64,000 nucleotides of DNA, from assembly GCA_947172415.1 (NCBI GenBank), contig OX359197.1, positions 4,340,001 to 4,404,000 on the forward strand, given 5' to 3'. The DNA comes from Chondrosia reniformis (lineage: Eukaryota > Porifera > Demospongiae > Chondrillida > Chondrillidae). A program made the translations under genes and the position numbers. Positions 34,345-46,204 of this stretch are shown here, piece by piece; position 1 is the stretch's first letter; each line of letters starts with the position of its first letter. The notes under the pieces are model-generated. The model did no database searches, was not told the origin of the DNA, and saw nothing but the letters and a program-made list of their open reading frames with translations.

Positions 34345-34603
34345 GTACTAGAGAACAATAAAAAATTTCTACAAAAATAGTAAAGATGTAGGGATGGCAC
34401 AAAAAGCAGAGAAACAAGAAAGGGATGTTACACAGTGAAGCATTAGCTATATATGCATGAATCATACAACACCCTTGCTTGTAGGATTCATGCATAGCTA
34501 ATGCTTCACTGTGTAACATCCCTTTCTTGTTTCTCTGCTTTTTGTGCCATCCCTACATCTTTACTATTTTTGTAGAAAATTTTTATTTTTCTCTAGTTTC
34601 TGT
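34345..34603. repeat. Foldback MITE, ~120-bp arms
   Basis: The arms 34348-34465 and 34483-34601 are reverse complements with only a few mismatches; they contain aaagatgtagggatggcac and gtgaagcattagctat. The loop is about 15-20 bp. A second, single-arm copy lies at 46880-47005, and the ggatggcac/gtgccatcc core is also seen near 17905. No coding capacity. Confidence 0.9.
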
Positions 34604-35380
34604 ACTTTTTATGGAGCATAAGCTAGGAATTCGTGTATTTTAAACCACTTTGGTTTTGCAATCTTCGACTGATATGACGTCATTAAAATGGCGAATTTAT
34701 TGAGGTCTTGACTCTGGGGCCATGAAAACTGTCATACTCAATAATAGCGTTATCGATCTCGCTTCTACAAAAGAATACAGCTCGGAAAATTTAGAGTATT
34801 TTCGCTTAAGAAGTAGTCCGAAGGCTTATTTCGTTTTTTAGTTACAGCGGGCGAAGAAGATGAAGAAGAAGATGAAGAAGAAGATGAAGAAGAAAACGAA
34901 AATGGGAGATTTCAGAGTTCGTTCATTTGCCAACGATACACGGTCGATTGCCTTCAAGGCCAATTTATAGCATGGCTGTTCTATATTTAACTCTACATAG
35001 TCTCGTTTCGGCGATTTTCAGCCTAATTCGGAATTTCGCTCCTATACCAATGTATGGGGAAAACGAAACAACCAGTACCATCCCTACATAGAGAGTACTA
35101 CCGTACTCTCTGATATTAGAAAATGGTCAGTATATTATATTACAAGGCAATTTTAACAGGCGCAAGGAATGAAAGAAAATGCACTAATTAATAATTCTTA
35201 CATAATGGGCAAGAAATATTTAAATTACAGGCAGATGGACATTTTAGGGTTAGGGTTGTGTTCAGTGATTCAAAATACATAGTAGAATTTAGGTCAATTT
35301 TCATAGTTAACATAAATGTGAAAGTAATTTATATGACACATGCATGCTGGAGTTTTATGTACACAAGTACGTATGTAAGA
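34604..35380. other. CpG-richer gap with a GAA/GAT microsatellite
   Basis: At 34853-34905 a gaagatgaagaa-type repeat lies in a region with more CpG than its neighbours (34640-35060). An aaaATGGCGaat start at 34687 opens only a seven-codon frame. I see no gene. The stretch may be a promoter-like island or an old insertion. Confidence 0.4.
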
Positions 35381-36559
35381 TTACTTAGATTCAATATTCT
35401 GTATTCTGTAATTCTCCACTTCTGAATCAGTTATGACATGGGTACTCTTGATTGAATTTATAGATATTACAGTCTTCCTGCAGCAATAAGTTAGACAATG
35501 GAATACCTTTCTTCTGATGGGTTTGAAATATAATATTACCAAAATAGGACTCGGCAAAAGTGAAATATAAGCAAGGATGAATCTCCAATATAATGATATT
35601 AATTTGCCATGTGGATCATTGGAGGTGACAGAGGAACTGGTAGCTATCGGAAGAACCTGGCCAATTAAATTGATGGTGTTTCCAATGAGAAGGAATAATC
35701 CAAATTTTACTAGAGCCTGCTTTGATTTGGTGTCACTGCTAACTACAGCCTGTTTCAGCTTATGCCAACTTGCACAGGAAGCAAAGATCAGGATAATAAA
35801 AGGCAATATACCAAATATGGAAACATAAATGAAGATACATATGTAGCCAGTAATTGATGATTGAAGACCTGCATTACAAATAACTCCTCCAATGAAAGAT
35901 ACCTGAACAGCATTGTTTGAGAAGGTAATTAGACTAAAAGAACCAATTACAATGCAAATGGCAAAAATACCAATTACAGTAGTTTTCATTTTTAAGGCCA
36001 TCTGCCCATGTTTCACTAAAACATACACTTCAATGGCTAGCATTGCCATAAAGCTAGTTCTTCCAGCCATTCCTGCAAGAATCATCCAACCAAAGAATCT
36101 ACATGCTGTCATAGAACCAGGTATATCTTGGTAAATAGCAATGAAATTGGCTAAACAGATTGAGAGACCCCTTAATCCAACAAATATGCAGCTTGCAATT
36201 ATACACAGAAGTACTAGACGGAACACCTTAAGTAAACTAGTCTCTGTTATAAGCATTATTGCTGCAAAAATGTTAACTATCAAGGTAGGAGTGACAAACA
36301 TGGAAATAGCTATCCAATTGTAAGTTACTAACTGTCCAACGCTAAGGTTGCTTCTTACTGTCTGTGATTCATTGATGGTGACAATCATCATTATCATCAT
36401 TATATGGCAATTATATACTGAAAATATAACTTGGTGAATTTGAACTTTGACTGGTGAATTCACTACTTTTATACCAAGTGAAACCATGAAGCCATGCAAG
36501 TTTTGGGAATATTTTAAAATGTACATGAAAACTAACATCCTAAGACCGTGAATTAACAT
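35381..36559 (-). CDS. Single-exon seven-transmembrane receptor (divergent GPCR)
   Basis: The open frame has 392 codons; the more likely start is the Met at 36388 (codon 58), followed by two sequons (NES, NLS) and then the first of seven hydrophobic segments. Segments: WIAISMFVTPTLIVNIFAA; RLVLLCIIASCIFVGLRGL; FFGWMILAGMAGRTSFMAM; TVIGIFAICIVIGSFSLI; YICIFIYVSIFGILPFIIL; FGLFLLIGNTINLIGQVL; FILAYISLLPSPILVILYF. A cysteine at the top of TM3 (TACRF) and one in the second extracellular loop (VICNAG) can form the usual disulfide. A basic stretch and a double cysteine (KPIRRKVFHCLTYCC) after TM7 suggest helix 8 and palmitoylation. The class A DRY motif is not seen (AIEVYVLVKHG instead), and NPxxY is replaced by SPILVILY. 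Ligand unknown; it looks like a lineage-specific sponge GPCR. Confidence 0.85.
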   Translation of the reverse strand: MLIHGLRMLVFMYILKYSQNLHGFMVSLGIKVVNSPVKVQIHQVIFSVYNCHIMMIMMIVTINESQTVRSNLSVGQLVTYNWIAISMFVTPTLIVNIFAAIMLITETSLLKVFRLVLLCIIASCIFVGLRGLSICLANFIAIYQDIPGSMTACRFFGWMILAGMAGRTSFMAMLAIEVYVLVKHGQMALKMKTTVIGIFAICIVIGSFSLITFSNNAVQVSFIGGVICNAGLQSSITGYICIFIYVSIFGILPFIILIFASCASWHKLKQAVVSSDTKSKQALVKFGLFLLIGNTINLIGQVLPIATSSSVTSNDPHGKLISLYWRFILAYISLLPSPILVILYFKPIRRKVFHCLTYCCRKTVISINSIKSTHVITDSEVENYRIQNIESK

Positions 36560-36794
36560 AAAGTTTATGAAAGTACTGCTTTGCCTATATATGTATAAGT
36601 AGCTGAATCCCTATTCAATAAAATAATGAAAATGTTCCAGTAAATGCATTTGTTCATGAAGAAACTAAGATATTCATAAGAAGATCATGCACAAGCTGTA
36701 TATATACAGTGCTAGTTACAAAGTAAACAATGAAATGTACAAGCAGTGGAAACTGGCTAATATAATACTTCAAACATGCCTTACACTAATTATT

Positions 36795-37030
36795 GCGTTA
36801 CGTGCCTGAACAAGTTACCAAATGGTCTCTATAACCCAGTTGGTTATGTGAAATTAACCATCAGTATTCCTAGCTCCCTCTCAAGGCAAGTCAAATCTGC
36901 TGTGGTTATTGACTGAGACACCTTTAAGACTGGAACTTTTGTTGATATATGGCATCCAGATGCATCATCTTTAATCTATACTATGGCATGAAAAGGTAAC
37001 TGGTAGGCCATGTGTGTTCTTCCTTATATG
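36795..37030. repeat. Dispersed repeat family, copy 2 (inverted relative to copy 1)
   Basis: It shares ctcaaggcaagtcaaatctg, catccagatgcatcat and ggtaactggtaggccatgtg with the 48685-48860 copy, and the reverse complement of 12905-13190. Confidence 0.65.
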
Positions 37031-37459
37031 AGGCTTCTATACTCTCTATATATGCAGAAATAAGTTGAGGATTTCAATGTTTTTTCAACCCTATGTATAC
37101 ATGTATATCAATATATATAAATACACACCCTGCGAGACTGCACACTACGATTAGTTGCAATTGCCTTGCACAACAGCGCTTGGTAACTACACAATCATAT
37201 TATCTAGTATATAGAGAGAATCTGGGTTGAGGTTAACTCTAGAATCAGTTGTCCTATTAAAAGGGTTCTAGCTTAGATGAAGAAAACAATTCAAGAAGAT
37301 TACTGTGAACACTCAGTTGCCTATAGACTGAGCCTCCATCTTCACTTATATGAACCCACTGGTAAAAGAGTTCCACTTATAGTGGATTAATAAGTAAAGA
37401 TGGTCATCCAAATTAAGGGTTTAAGTGAATCCTACAAAGAGTTTAATTGCAGACCACTG

Positions 37460-37810
37460 AAAGTGAGAATTACACATAAGGCTACCAACGCCCATCACTC
37501 CATACTGAGAAGGATAAAGACACACCACTACCAGTGACACAGAAGACAGGAGTCATATATGAAAAATATGCCTTGTATAGATGTGGAAAAAGTGTGCATT
37601 GGTGATACATGTAAGACCCTCAATGATAGGATGAAAGAGCATGAACGGCCGGTACAGAGGATTGACACCAATAACTCCTTAGCTGTATAGTCAAAGAATT
37701 GTACAGCTAAGGAGTTATCACATGACATATCCTGGGAGAATGCTAAAGGTATTACAGGGAGAACAGCACAAGAGTAGAAGAAAGATCAAGGAGGCTGTCC
37801 TCAGCTATCC
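37460..37810 (+). pseudogene. Penelope-like element C-terminal GIY-YIG remnant
   Basis: Plus-strand frames give K-T-G-V-I-Y-E near 37540 and, after a frameshift, P-C-I-D-V-E-K-V-C-I-G-D-T near 37570-37610 and L-N-D-R-M-K-E-H-E-R near 37620. A stop (TAG) follows near 37687. This order (V-I-Y, P-C-x-x-C-like, Y-I-G-E-T-like, R-x-x-E-H) is that of the GIY-YIG endonuclease domain at the C-terminus of Penelope-type retroelements. The first catalytic tyrosine is in the displaced frame and the YIG is changed to CIG. No RT domain is present. A small inverted repeat (aactccttagctgta / tacagctaaggagtt) sits at 37672-37710. Confidence 0.6.
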
Positions 37811-38133
37811 TAATTTATCATTGGTGCATTTCACCATTACATCATCACTCACCACCTGCCATCCAGCATCTATTTAAGCACACTTGTGTTCCTCTTTTAT
37901 TATTGCTGATGAAGACCTTAGGACTGAAAAGTTCAATTCTAAAGAATATTATACTGTTGCTATACGTAGCTCAATAATCATCATCACAATAACTACTCCA
38001 TATCATTTCTTAAACTCATGTACATAAATACGTATATATTTTACATCAATATTGCATTAAAAATCACAACAAAGCTTGAGTGTACAATGTCTAGCTGTTC
38101 AATCTACAATTATATCAAACGTTAATACTATCT

Positions 38134-39732
38134 TTAGAATCTTAGTTTCATTTCAATATATTGCAGAATATAGGTCCCACTTCTAAAGGGAGTCCAGTAT
38201 ATACTACTACCTGCTCCCCCTTCATTACACAATCTTCCATTGGCAAGGGCTGACATACACTGATTGAACAACCACCCTGCTCTCTGCACTACTGCACAGG
38301 AACAAGTTGGCGGCCAGTAATCATTTTTCTGATCATAGGTAGAAAATTGTTGGCCTTCAATCCTATACTGACCAGGTGGGTTGGCATCTTGACTCCTCGA
38401 TGTATCTGGTACATTTCCACTATAGCTATCAATATGGATCCTGTATTTATCTACTACATCATTAATTGAAAATATGCCATATTGTGCATATCCTGAAATC
38501 CCATTAGTATTAACCATATCTATCCTAAGGGAGGCATTTCTATCAGGTCTAGCAAGACATTTTAGACCAAGCCAATGTGAGCCATTAAGTTGCCCAAAAC
38601 CATTTTCATATTCTGACCAATTTCTATAAAAGTTTTCTGATGGATTCATTTGTCTCTGAAATGTAATCCAATGCCCATTAATCATATTGCAGAAAACTGG
38701 ATAAGCAATTTCTTGTGCTGTTAAAAAGTGTCAAGACAAGTGAGGTTGACAGAGCCTCTTTTCCAATTAAAGGTGGTGCTGTTTCTTCAGTATATTTAAC
38801 ATCTTTGTCAGTAACGTTAGCATGAGGTTGGTTATAACAATGATCATGTGGTGGTAGCTTGTTAGTAGAAGTGCAACTTGTGATTACAGCCTCCGTTTTG
38901 ACAGATTGGTTTGACAGTAATTCATCTAAACTTGAAGAACTATGAAAAAAACATAAAAAGATACAGGACAATTTAAAATACTGAAACCGTTAAGTAAATG
39001 CTCATAATTTTATATCATATATAGTACAGCTTAAACTGGTAGACAAATCATTATACATAAAGTAATAATGATTACCCTTGGGACATAACCAAGTGCTAGT
39101 TATAATGTGGTGGCCTTCTTATCAAGATAAGGTTCCTTGTAAATGTGCATGTTGTACACTTTGGTGTCACTGAGTAAAGGACCATAAAGGAGTATCATAA
39201 AATTCCCTGCATATACGTACATATATGTACATACGTATATACGTACGTAGGTTGTACAGCAGGCAGAGGAAATTTAAAAAAATTGGATTAAAACATGTTT
39301 TGAAGTGACTGTTATTTAGAGACGTAATTTATTCCATTTATAAAGCATACAAAATCATTCTGACTGTTATACACAATTTTGAGTGACCACTCTATAAATC
39401 AGTGTAAAATGTATACAACTTCTTGTGGGACTCTTCATACATTGTAGCCAACCACCTTACCCAGGTGATCGAGGCTTCACTGTTTTACCATACATTACTA
39501 TGTACGTGTATACAAACTGTCAATGTGCATCAATTTTTAGGGAAAGGATTTTACATATAAAGAAACCAAACACTTACGTACACAAGATGCATGGATTTTT
39601 AAAAAATGTATAGTAAGTTCATTGTACATTTATACCTTGCGTTCAGTAATTCTGTAAGAACATTACTTTGATTGAAAAACTCATCTTTTTCACATTGCTC
39701 ATCACACTCCAAGATGACAGCACCTTCAAGTC
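38134..39732 (-). pseudogene. Fibrinogen-related gene copy with a broken frame
   Basis: The 3' exon (38134 to about 38700, stop TAA) is a fibrinogen C-terminal-like domain of 180 residues, over 90% like the intact copy at 52926-53599 by eye (GHWITFQRQM, FYRNWSEYENGFGQLNGSHWLGLK, GRYSIEGQQFSTYD-type block). The first ~40 residues of that domain (EEVYASGNTESGVYTIDPG) are absent; at about 38700 the sequence changes to an unrelated upstream exon, 38700-38939 (S/T-rich, with CTSTNKLPPHDHC), which joins in phase to a small exon 39636-39732 (LECDEQCEKDEFFNQS). Frames of the two halves do not meet at 38700 and I find no usable donor, so the gene looks truncated or frameshifted. It may alternatively use an exon boundary I missed. 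Further 5' exons were not found. Confidence 0.6.
39190..39255. repeat. TACGTA-rich simple repeat
   Basis: Palindromic alternation of acgtac, atatac and tacgta. Similar short runs occur at many places in the window (for example 9470-9500, 22632-22655, 40185-40220). Confidence 0.7.
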
Positions 39733-39739
39733 CTTGCAA

Positions 39740-41300
39740 TTAAAGAATGTACACATGAACATGTATGATTGGTACGTACCATTTAGGTTAGGTACATTCA
39801 TTTATATCTGTTGCTGTAGATGTACAGACTTGTCAGATTCAACTACTGTGCTATTAAGTATACAACATGTACAAACAGAGAGGTAAGTATACAACTAATC
39901 TAAAGTACATACGTACATTTACAAGTACACAGAACTAATCTAGAGTACGTACTGTACATATGAGAGCATTAGAATATGCACAGATACTAACACATGCACG
40001 TACATGTACATAGGCTGGCTAGACATGAAGCTTCTAGTTGAATATTCCACTCAAAAATATAAATAATTTTTTATCTAAGAGCCAGATGTAGTACGAATTG
40101 ATTAAATAAGCATCCTGTACATTGTCCATAATGCTATTCCTCTTCAAGATTATATATATGTTGCTTGATTTAGCTCACTCTACATACGTATACGTACCTA
40201 TGTACATATGTACGTATGTTCAATACCAAACATTAAATTTCATGCTTAGGTTTTTGAGAGCCTCTTGTGTGGGAAGACAAACTGAACAGAGTCAACTCCT
40301 TGTTTGATGTTTGGATTGATACTCAGAGAAGATGGGTGTACCTGCAAGGCATATTTCACTGTATACAGCACTGATATTCGCCACTTGCTGCCGGTTGAAA
40401 CACAGAATTTTAAAAGGTTCTCATCTTACCATAATGGCTATAGCTTTAGTTAGCCTCCATTGTAGCACAGACATATGTACATACACATCTAGTAGAGAGT
40501 CCCGGGGTTGATATATATGATATATATAAGTTATATTTATGCAATATGGAACTGTAAGTAATATAACATTGTGTGGCTATTCTCTTTCTTTTTCGGTTAG
40601 TATTGTTTAGTTTATTTTTATATAAACCTTAATGTGCAACCATGGGCCATAAATGTTTTTAGATACTTTTATAAGTATCTCTAGTTGAAATGTTACAATT
40701 GTATATGTATGTACTTACTGTGGACTTTAGCATCCTATCCCAAAGTCCTTATCTCATAAATGGCAGGTAAAGTATGAATCAAATAAGCACCTGTATAATT
40801 CCTAAACCTCTAAACCTATGTTGAGGCTTTGGCTCTGAGTGCTTATATGCCCCTTATAAACACCTGTATAAAATGCATGCCTTTAGAATTGGTACATCCA
40901 TGTATGACACTGTATTCCAAAAGCTGTATCATTCCTGATAGTGTGAAGCGGGTATAAAAACATAAGGAGAATAGACTAAAATACAATCTTTGACTAATGA
41001 CTTAGGGTAGTCTTATAGAGATATAGTTAGGCTTCTATTCTTCTTATGTATTCTAAATTGTATTCTGTGTATATGTGTGTCAATGTGAAAACACTGAACG
41101 ACAGAATTTGTAATTATATATAAATCTAGCCAATTTTCAATCGATTCAATTTAGAAACCTGAATGTTATCATGCCATCCTTTGAGTTAAGTGTTTCTGTC
41201 CCTTAGCCAAATTGTCCTTTACTGTTTTAATTGAAATTGTATATATTTTGTTTAGTCATAAATAAGTCACACCACAAATTTCAACGTATATCATGGATTA
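39740..41300. other. Noncoding gap left of the satellite arrays
   Basis: AT-rich sequence; no gene was recognised. The short open frames have no splice support or domains. Confidence 0.5.
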
Positions 41301-41302
41301 CA

Positions 41303-42775
41303 AATTGACAACCCGACTCTAGTCGAGTGGCTTCGACTGACTATTACTCACTCCATACAAATTGCAACCCGACTTTTTTTTTACGGAATCTAGTCAAGTG
41401 GCTTCGACTGACTATTAGTCACTCCACACAAATTGCAACCCGACTTTTTACCGAATCTAGTCGAAAGGCTTCGACTGACTATTAGTCACTCCATGCAAAT
41501 TGCAACCCGACTTTTTTTACCGAATCTAGTCAAGTGGCTTCGACTGACTATTAGTCACTCCATACAAATTGCAACCCGACTTTTTACCGAATCTAGTCGA
41601 GTGGCTTCGACTGACTATTAGTCACTCCATACAAATTGCAACCCGACTTTTTTACGGAATCTAGTCGGAAGGCTTCGACTGACTATTAGTCACTCCATAC
41701 AAATTGCAACCCGACTTTTTTTAAGGAATCTAATCGGAAGGCTTCGACTGACTATTAGTCACTCCATACAAATTGCAACCCGACTTTTTTTACGGAATAT
41801 AGTCGGAAGGCTTCGACTGACTATTACTCACTCCATACAAAATGCAACCCGACTTTTTTACCGAATCTAGTCAAGTGGCTTCGACTGACTATTAGTCACT
41901 CCATACAAATTGCAACCCGACTTTTTTTACGGAATATAGTCGGAAGGCTTCGACTGACTATTACTCACTCCATACAAAATGCAACCCGACTTTTTTACCG
42001 AATCTAGTCAAGTGGCTTCGACTGACTATTAGTCACTCCACACAAATTGCAACCCGACTTTGAATCTAGTCGAAAGGCTTCGACTGACTATTAGTCACTC
42101 CATACAAATTGCAACCCGACTTTTTTTTACCGAATCTAGTCAAGTGGCTTCGACTGACTATTAGTCACTCCATACAAATTGCAACCCGACTTTTTTACCG
42201 AATCTAGTCAAGTGGCTTCGACTGACTATTAGTCACTCCATACAAATTGCAACCCGACTTTTTTTAAGGAATCTAGTCGGAAGGCTTCGACTGACTATTA
42301 GTCACTCCATACAAATTGCAACCCGACTTTTTTTACGGAATATAGTCGGAAGGCTTCGACTGACTATTACTCACTCCATACAAAATGCAACCCGACTTTT
42401 TTACCGAATCTAGTCAAGTGGCTTCGACTGACTATTAGTCACTCCACACAAATTGCAACCCGACTTTGAATCTAGTCGAAAGGCTTCGACTGACTATTAG
42501 TCACTCCATACAAATTGCAACCCGACTTTTACCGAATCTAGTCAAGTGGCTTCGACTGACTATTAGTCACTCCATACAAATTGCAACCCGACTTTTTATT
42601 AGTCACTCCATACAAATTGCAACCCGACTTTTTTACCGAATCTAGTCAAGTGGCTTCGACTGACTATTAGTCACTCCACACAAATTGCAACCTGACTTTT
42701 TACCGAATCTAGTCGAAAGGCTTCGACTGACTATTATAGTCCATACAAATTGACAACCCCACCTTCACCGAATCT
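41303..42775. repeat. Satellite array 1: ~70-bp units with built-in hairpins
   Basis: About 20 head-to-tail copies of a unit containing cactccatacaaattgcaa, cccgactttttttaccgaat, ctagtcgaaaggcttcgact and gactattagt. Each unit contains two short inverted repeats: AGTCGAA...TTCGACT and TGACTA...TAGTCA. Units differ by T-run length and small changes (aagtgg, ggaagg, aaaagg variants), and variant order repeats in blocks, e.g. the run around 41650-42060 resembles 42240-42480, so there is higher-order structure. No coding capacity. Confidence 0.95.
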
Positions 42776-42789
42776 AGTCGGCCTCTAAA

Positions 42790-43630
42790 TTTTAGACGAC
42801 AAGTTTATCGAATAAAGCTAAATGACTATTTAACCTTTTCGGTTTCAGTTATTAATTCGGGATAAAACTTGAGAGTAACCCCAATTTTTCGATGTTCTTA
42901 TATCTTAAAAAACGTGACTAAAACTCAGAAACCATTGCGAATATTAAACTGATGAATGTGAATCTCTTAAGACGTGAAAGTGGCTTCATTTTAAATCATA
43001 GTTGATTAAACTATCTTGTGATACATTTGCCGCTTCTTGATATCCCCTTGCGCGCCACTGTGTTCTTGCCTACTATAAGGGGCAGCATGTGAACGAAATA
43101 TACGGCGAGAATTCCGATATGATACAGTATAGAGCAGATAGTACTGTATATATATAGAGTGCTGCTAGGCCGTATCATAGGGGATTTGCCCAATAGCGGC
43201 GATTCAGAAGTGATAATTGGTGTCCTTGTGATCAAATGATTGCAATTCCAGTTTTCACGCAAATTTCTGGGCAATCTCAGCAAGGAACTCGGAATGGGTG
43301 AAATGGTATCTGTCACCTGAGTGTTCAAATGCTCCAGGGTTACTCTTCCATACAGAGTGTAGACTTAATTCCAGACAATGAATTACCTTTCTGTCCTAAA
43401 TTCATCAGACTTATTGACTAAACGATCAAAAGTCTATGATTTAGGATTTAAGGTAAATAACAGGGAACAGGGATGTTTTGGATGACATGCCTGTGCTATC
43501 TCAAAAGCAAGGGTTGCTTAAGGGTTCTTGAGTGGAAAGAGCTTGAAATCAGTGAAATGATACCGTTACTATTGTGTGACATGCCATTCAATCTTGAAGT
43601 CTAGTTGGCTTCAAAATCCAAATGTGCATG
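42790..43630. other. Spacer between the two satellite arrays
   Basis: 840 bp of single-copy-looking sequence. A 105-codon minus frame (43011-43328) has no recognisable domain, and I do not call it. Confidence 0.45.
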
Positions 43631-43635
43631 AATGG

Positions 43636-45805
43636 CCAAAATTGTAGCTCCTTAGGAGGTCGGCCTCCTACCTTAAACCGAGAGCTGGGAATCCTGATAT
43701 GCCGAAGGATTCCAAAGCAGCCGAGCCGAGACCAAAGTTGTAGCTCCAGATTCCAAAACAGCCAAGCCGAGACCAAAGTTGTAGCTCCCAAGGGGGTGAG
43801 ACTCCTACCTTGAGCCGAGAGCTGGGAATGAGCTGGGAATCCTGATATGCCGAAGGAATCCAAAACAGCCAAGCTGAGACCATAGTTGTAGCTCCAAAGG
43901 AGGTCGTCCTCCTACTTTGAGCCGAGAGCTGGGAATCCTGAAGGATTCCAATACAGCCAAGCAGAGACCAAAGTTGCAGCTCCAAAGGAGGTCGTCCTCC
44001 TACCTTGAGCTGAGAGCTGGGAATCCTGAAGGATTCCAAAACGGCTGAGCTGAGACCAAAGTTGTAGCTCCAAAGGAGGTCATCCTCCTACCTTGAGCCG
44101 AGAGCTGGGAATGAGCTGGGAATCCTGATATGCCGAAGTATTCCAAAGATGCTGAGAGTACATGACAAAAGTTGTAGTTCCAAAGGAGGTCGTCCTCCTA
44201 CTTTGAGCCGAGAGCTGGGAATCCTGAAGGATTCCAAAAACAACCGAGCCAAGAACAAAAAAAGGAGGTCGCCCTCCTACCTTGAGCCGAGAGCTAGGAA
44301 TCCTGAAGAATTCCAAAACAGCTGAGCTGAGACCAAAGTTGTAGCTCCAAAGGAGGTCATCCTCCTACCTTGAGCCGAGAGCTGGAAATGAGCTGGGAAT
44401 TCTGATATGCCGAAGTATTCCAGAGATGCTGAGAGTACATGACAAAAGTTGTAGTTCCAAAGGAGGTTGTCCTCCTACCTTGAGCTGAGAGCTGGGAATC
44501 CTGAAGGATTCCAAAGCAGCCGAGCCGAGACCAAAGTTGTAGTTCCAAAGGAGGTCGTCCTCCTACCTTGTGCCGAGAGCTGGGAATCCTGAAGGATTCC
44601 AAAGCAGCCGAGCCGAGACCAAAGTTGTAGTTCCAAAGGAGGTCATCCTCCTACCTTGTGCCGAGAGCTGGGAATCCAGAAGGATTCCAAAAACAACCGA
44701 GCCAAGAACAAAGTTGTAGCTCCAAAGGAGGTCGTCCTCCTACCTTGAGCTGAGAGCTGGGAATCCTGAAGGATTCCAAAGCAGCCGAGCCGAGACCAAA
44801 GTTGTAGTTCCAAAGGAGGTCGTCCTCGTACCTTGTGCCGAGAGCTGGGAATCCTGAAGGATTCCAAAACAGCTAAGCTGAGACCAAAGTTGTAGCTCCA
44901 AAGGAGGTCATCCTCCTACCTTGAGCCGAGAGCTGGAAATGAGCTGGGAATCCTGATATGCCGAAGTATTCCAAAGATGCTGAGAGTACATGACAAAAGT
45001 TGTAGTTCCAAAGGAGGTTGTCCTCCTACATGTACATTGAGCCAAGAGCTGGGAATCCTGAAGGATTCCAAAGCAGTTTACCCGAGACCAAAGTTGTAGT
45101 TCCAAAGGAGGTCGTCCTCCTACCTTGTGCCGAGAGCTGGGAATCCTGAAGGATTCCAAAAACAGCCGAGCCGAGAACAAAGTTGTAGCTCCAACGAGGT
45201 CGTCCTCCTACATTGAGCCGAGAGCTAGGAATCCTGAAGGATTCCAAAACAGCTGAGCTGAGACCAAAGTTGTAGCTCCAAAGGAGGTCATCCTCCTACC
45301 TTGAGCCGAGAGCTGGGAATGAGCTGGGAATCCTGAAATGCCGAAGTATTCCAAAGATGCTGAGAGTACATGACAAAAGTTGTAGTTCCAAAGGAGGTCG
45401 TCCTCCTACCTTGAGCTGAGAGCTGGGAATCCTGAAGGATTCCAAAGCAGCCGAGCCGAGACCAAAGTTGTAGTTCCAAAGGAGGTCGTCCTCCTATATA
45501 CCTTGTGCCGAGAGCTGGGAATCCTGAAGGATTCCAAAACAGCTAAGCTGAGACCAAAGTTGTAGCTCCAAAGGAGGTCATCCTCCTACCTTGAGTGGAG
45601 AGCTGGAAATGAGCTGGGAATCCTGATATGCTGAAGTATTCCAAAGATACTGAGAGTACATGACAAAAGTTGTATATAGTCCCAAAGGAGGTCGTCCTCC
45701 TACCTTGAGCCGAGAGCTGGGAATCCTGAAGGATTCCAAAGCAGATAAGCCGAGACCAAAGTTGTAGTTCCAAAGGAGGTCGTACTCCTACCTTGGGCTG
45801 AGATT
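43636..45805. repeat. Satellite array 2: ~95-120-bp units with two hairpins each
   Basis: About 20 tandem units built on gagccgagagctgggaatcc, tgaaggattcc, agaccaaagttgtagctcc and aaaggaggtcgtcctcctac. Two inverted repeats lie in each unit: GGAATCC-tgaa-GGATTCC and AGGAGG-tcgt-CCTCCT. A longer variant with gatgctgagagtacatgaca recurs at about 44145, 44430, 44975, 45350 and 45645, mostly 285-290 bp apart or a multiple plus extra units, showing a higher-order repeat. The many open frames of 63-123 codons on both strands come from the lack of stops in the unit and are not genes. Confidence 0.95.
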
Positions 45806-46204
45806 TTATTTGCACGATATGGAAACGATTTTGTAAAAATGTCTGTCCCGTATTTCTATGGCAATTAAATCTCCCTAAATATTGATCATTTCAGTTTGAA
45901 TTGATTTTATGATAAATTTTAATGATTTTTACTCTGTGACACCAGAAGTCTAGAGTCGTTTAAGTGGTCTGCGACCTGGAAAGGGTTAAATTATTATTCG
46001 TTTTTTGAGCTGCCCTTGGTTTGCATGATGCATGTTCTCTGCATGTGTATTCTCTTGGTTCGCCTGACCCTCTTGCAATTGTTAGATTCTTATACCTAGA
46101 GTGTTCCTTAATATAAAATAGGACCTAGTAGTAGGCCGGCCCATAAGTTTCTGCCCCGATGCCTGGGGTTCCTGTTTTTAAATTTTATTTTTTTGTATTT
46201 TTTT

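Noticed and set aside
35577..36323. Plus-strand open frames of 60-83 codons
   Set aside because: They lie opposite the 7TM receptor and have no domain. They are shadows.
43011..43328. 105-codon minus frame between the satellite arrays
   Set aside because: No domain, no exon signals and no related sequence in the window.
41303..45805. CRISPR-like repeat-spacer arrays
   Set aside because: The units are contiguous and have no unique spacers, the host is an animal genome, and unit lengths are those of satellites.
43588..45815. About ten minus-strand open frames with a shared Ser/Gln-rich phrase
   Set aside because: They are translations of satellite array 2. They start and stop according to unit variants and have no splice or start context.
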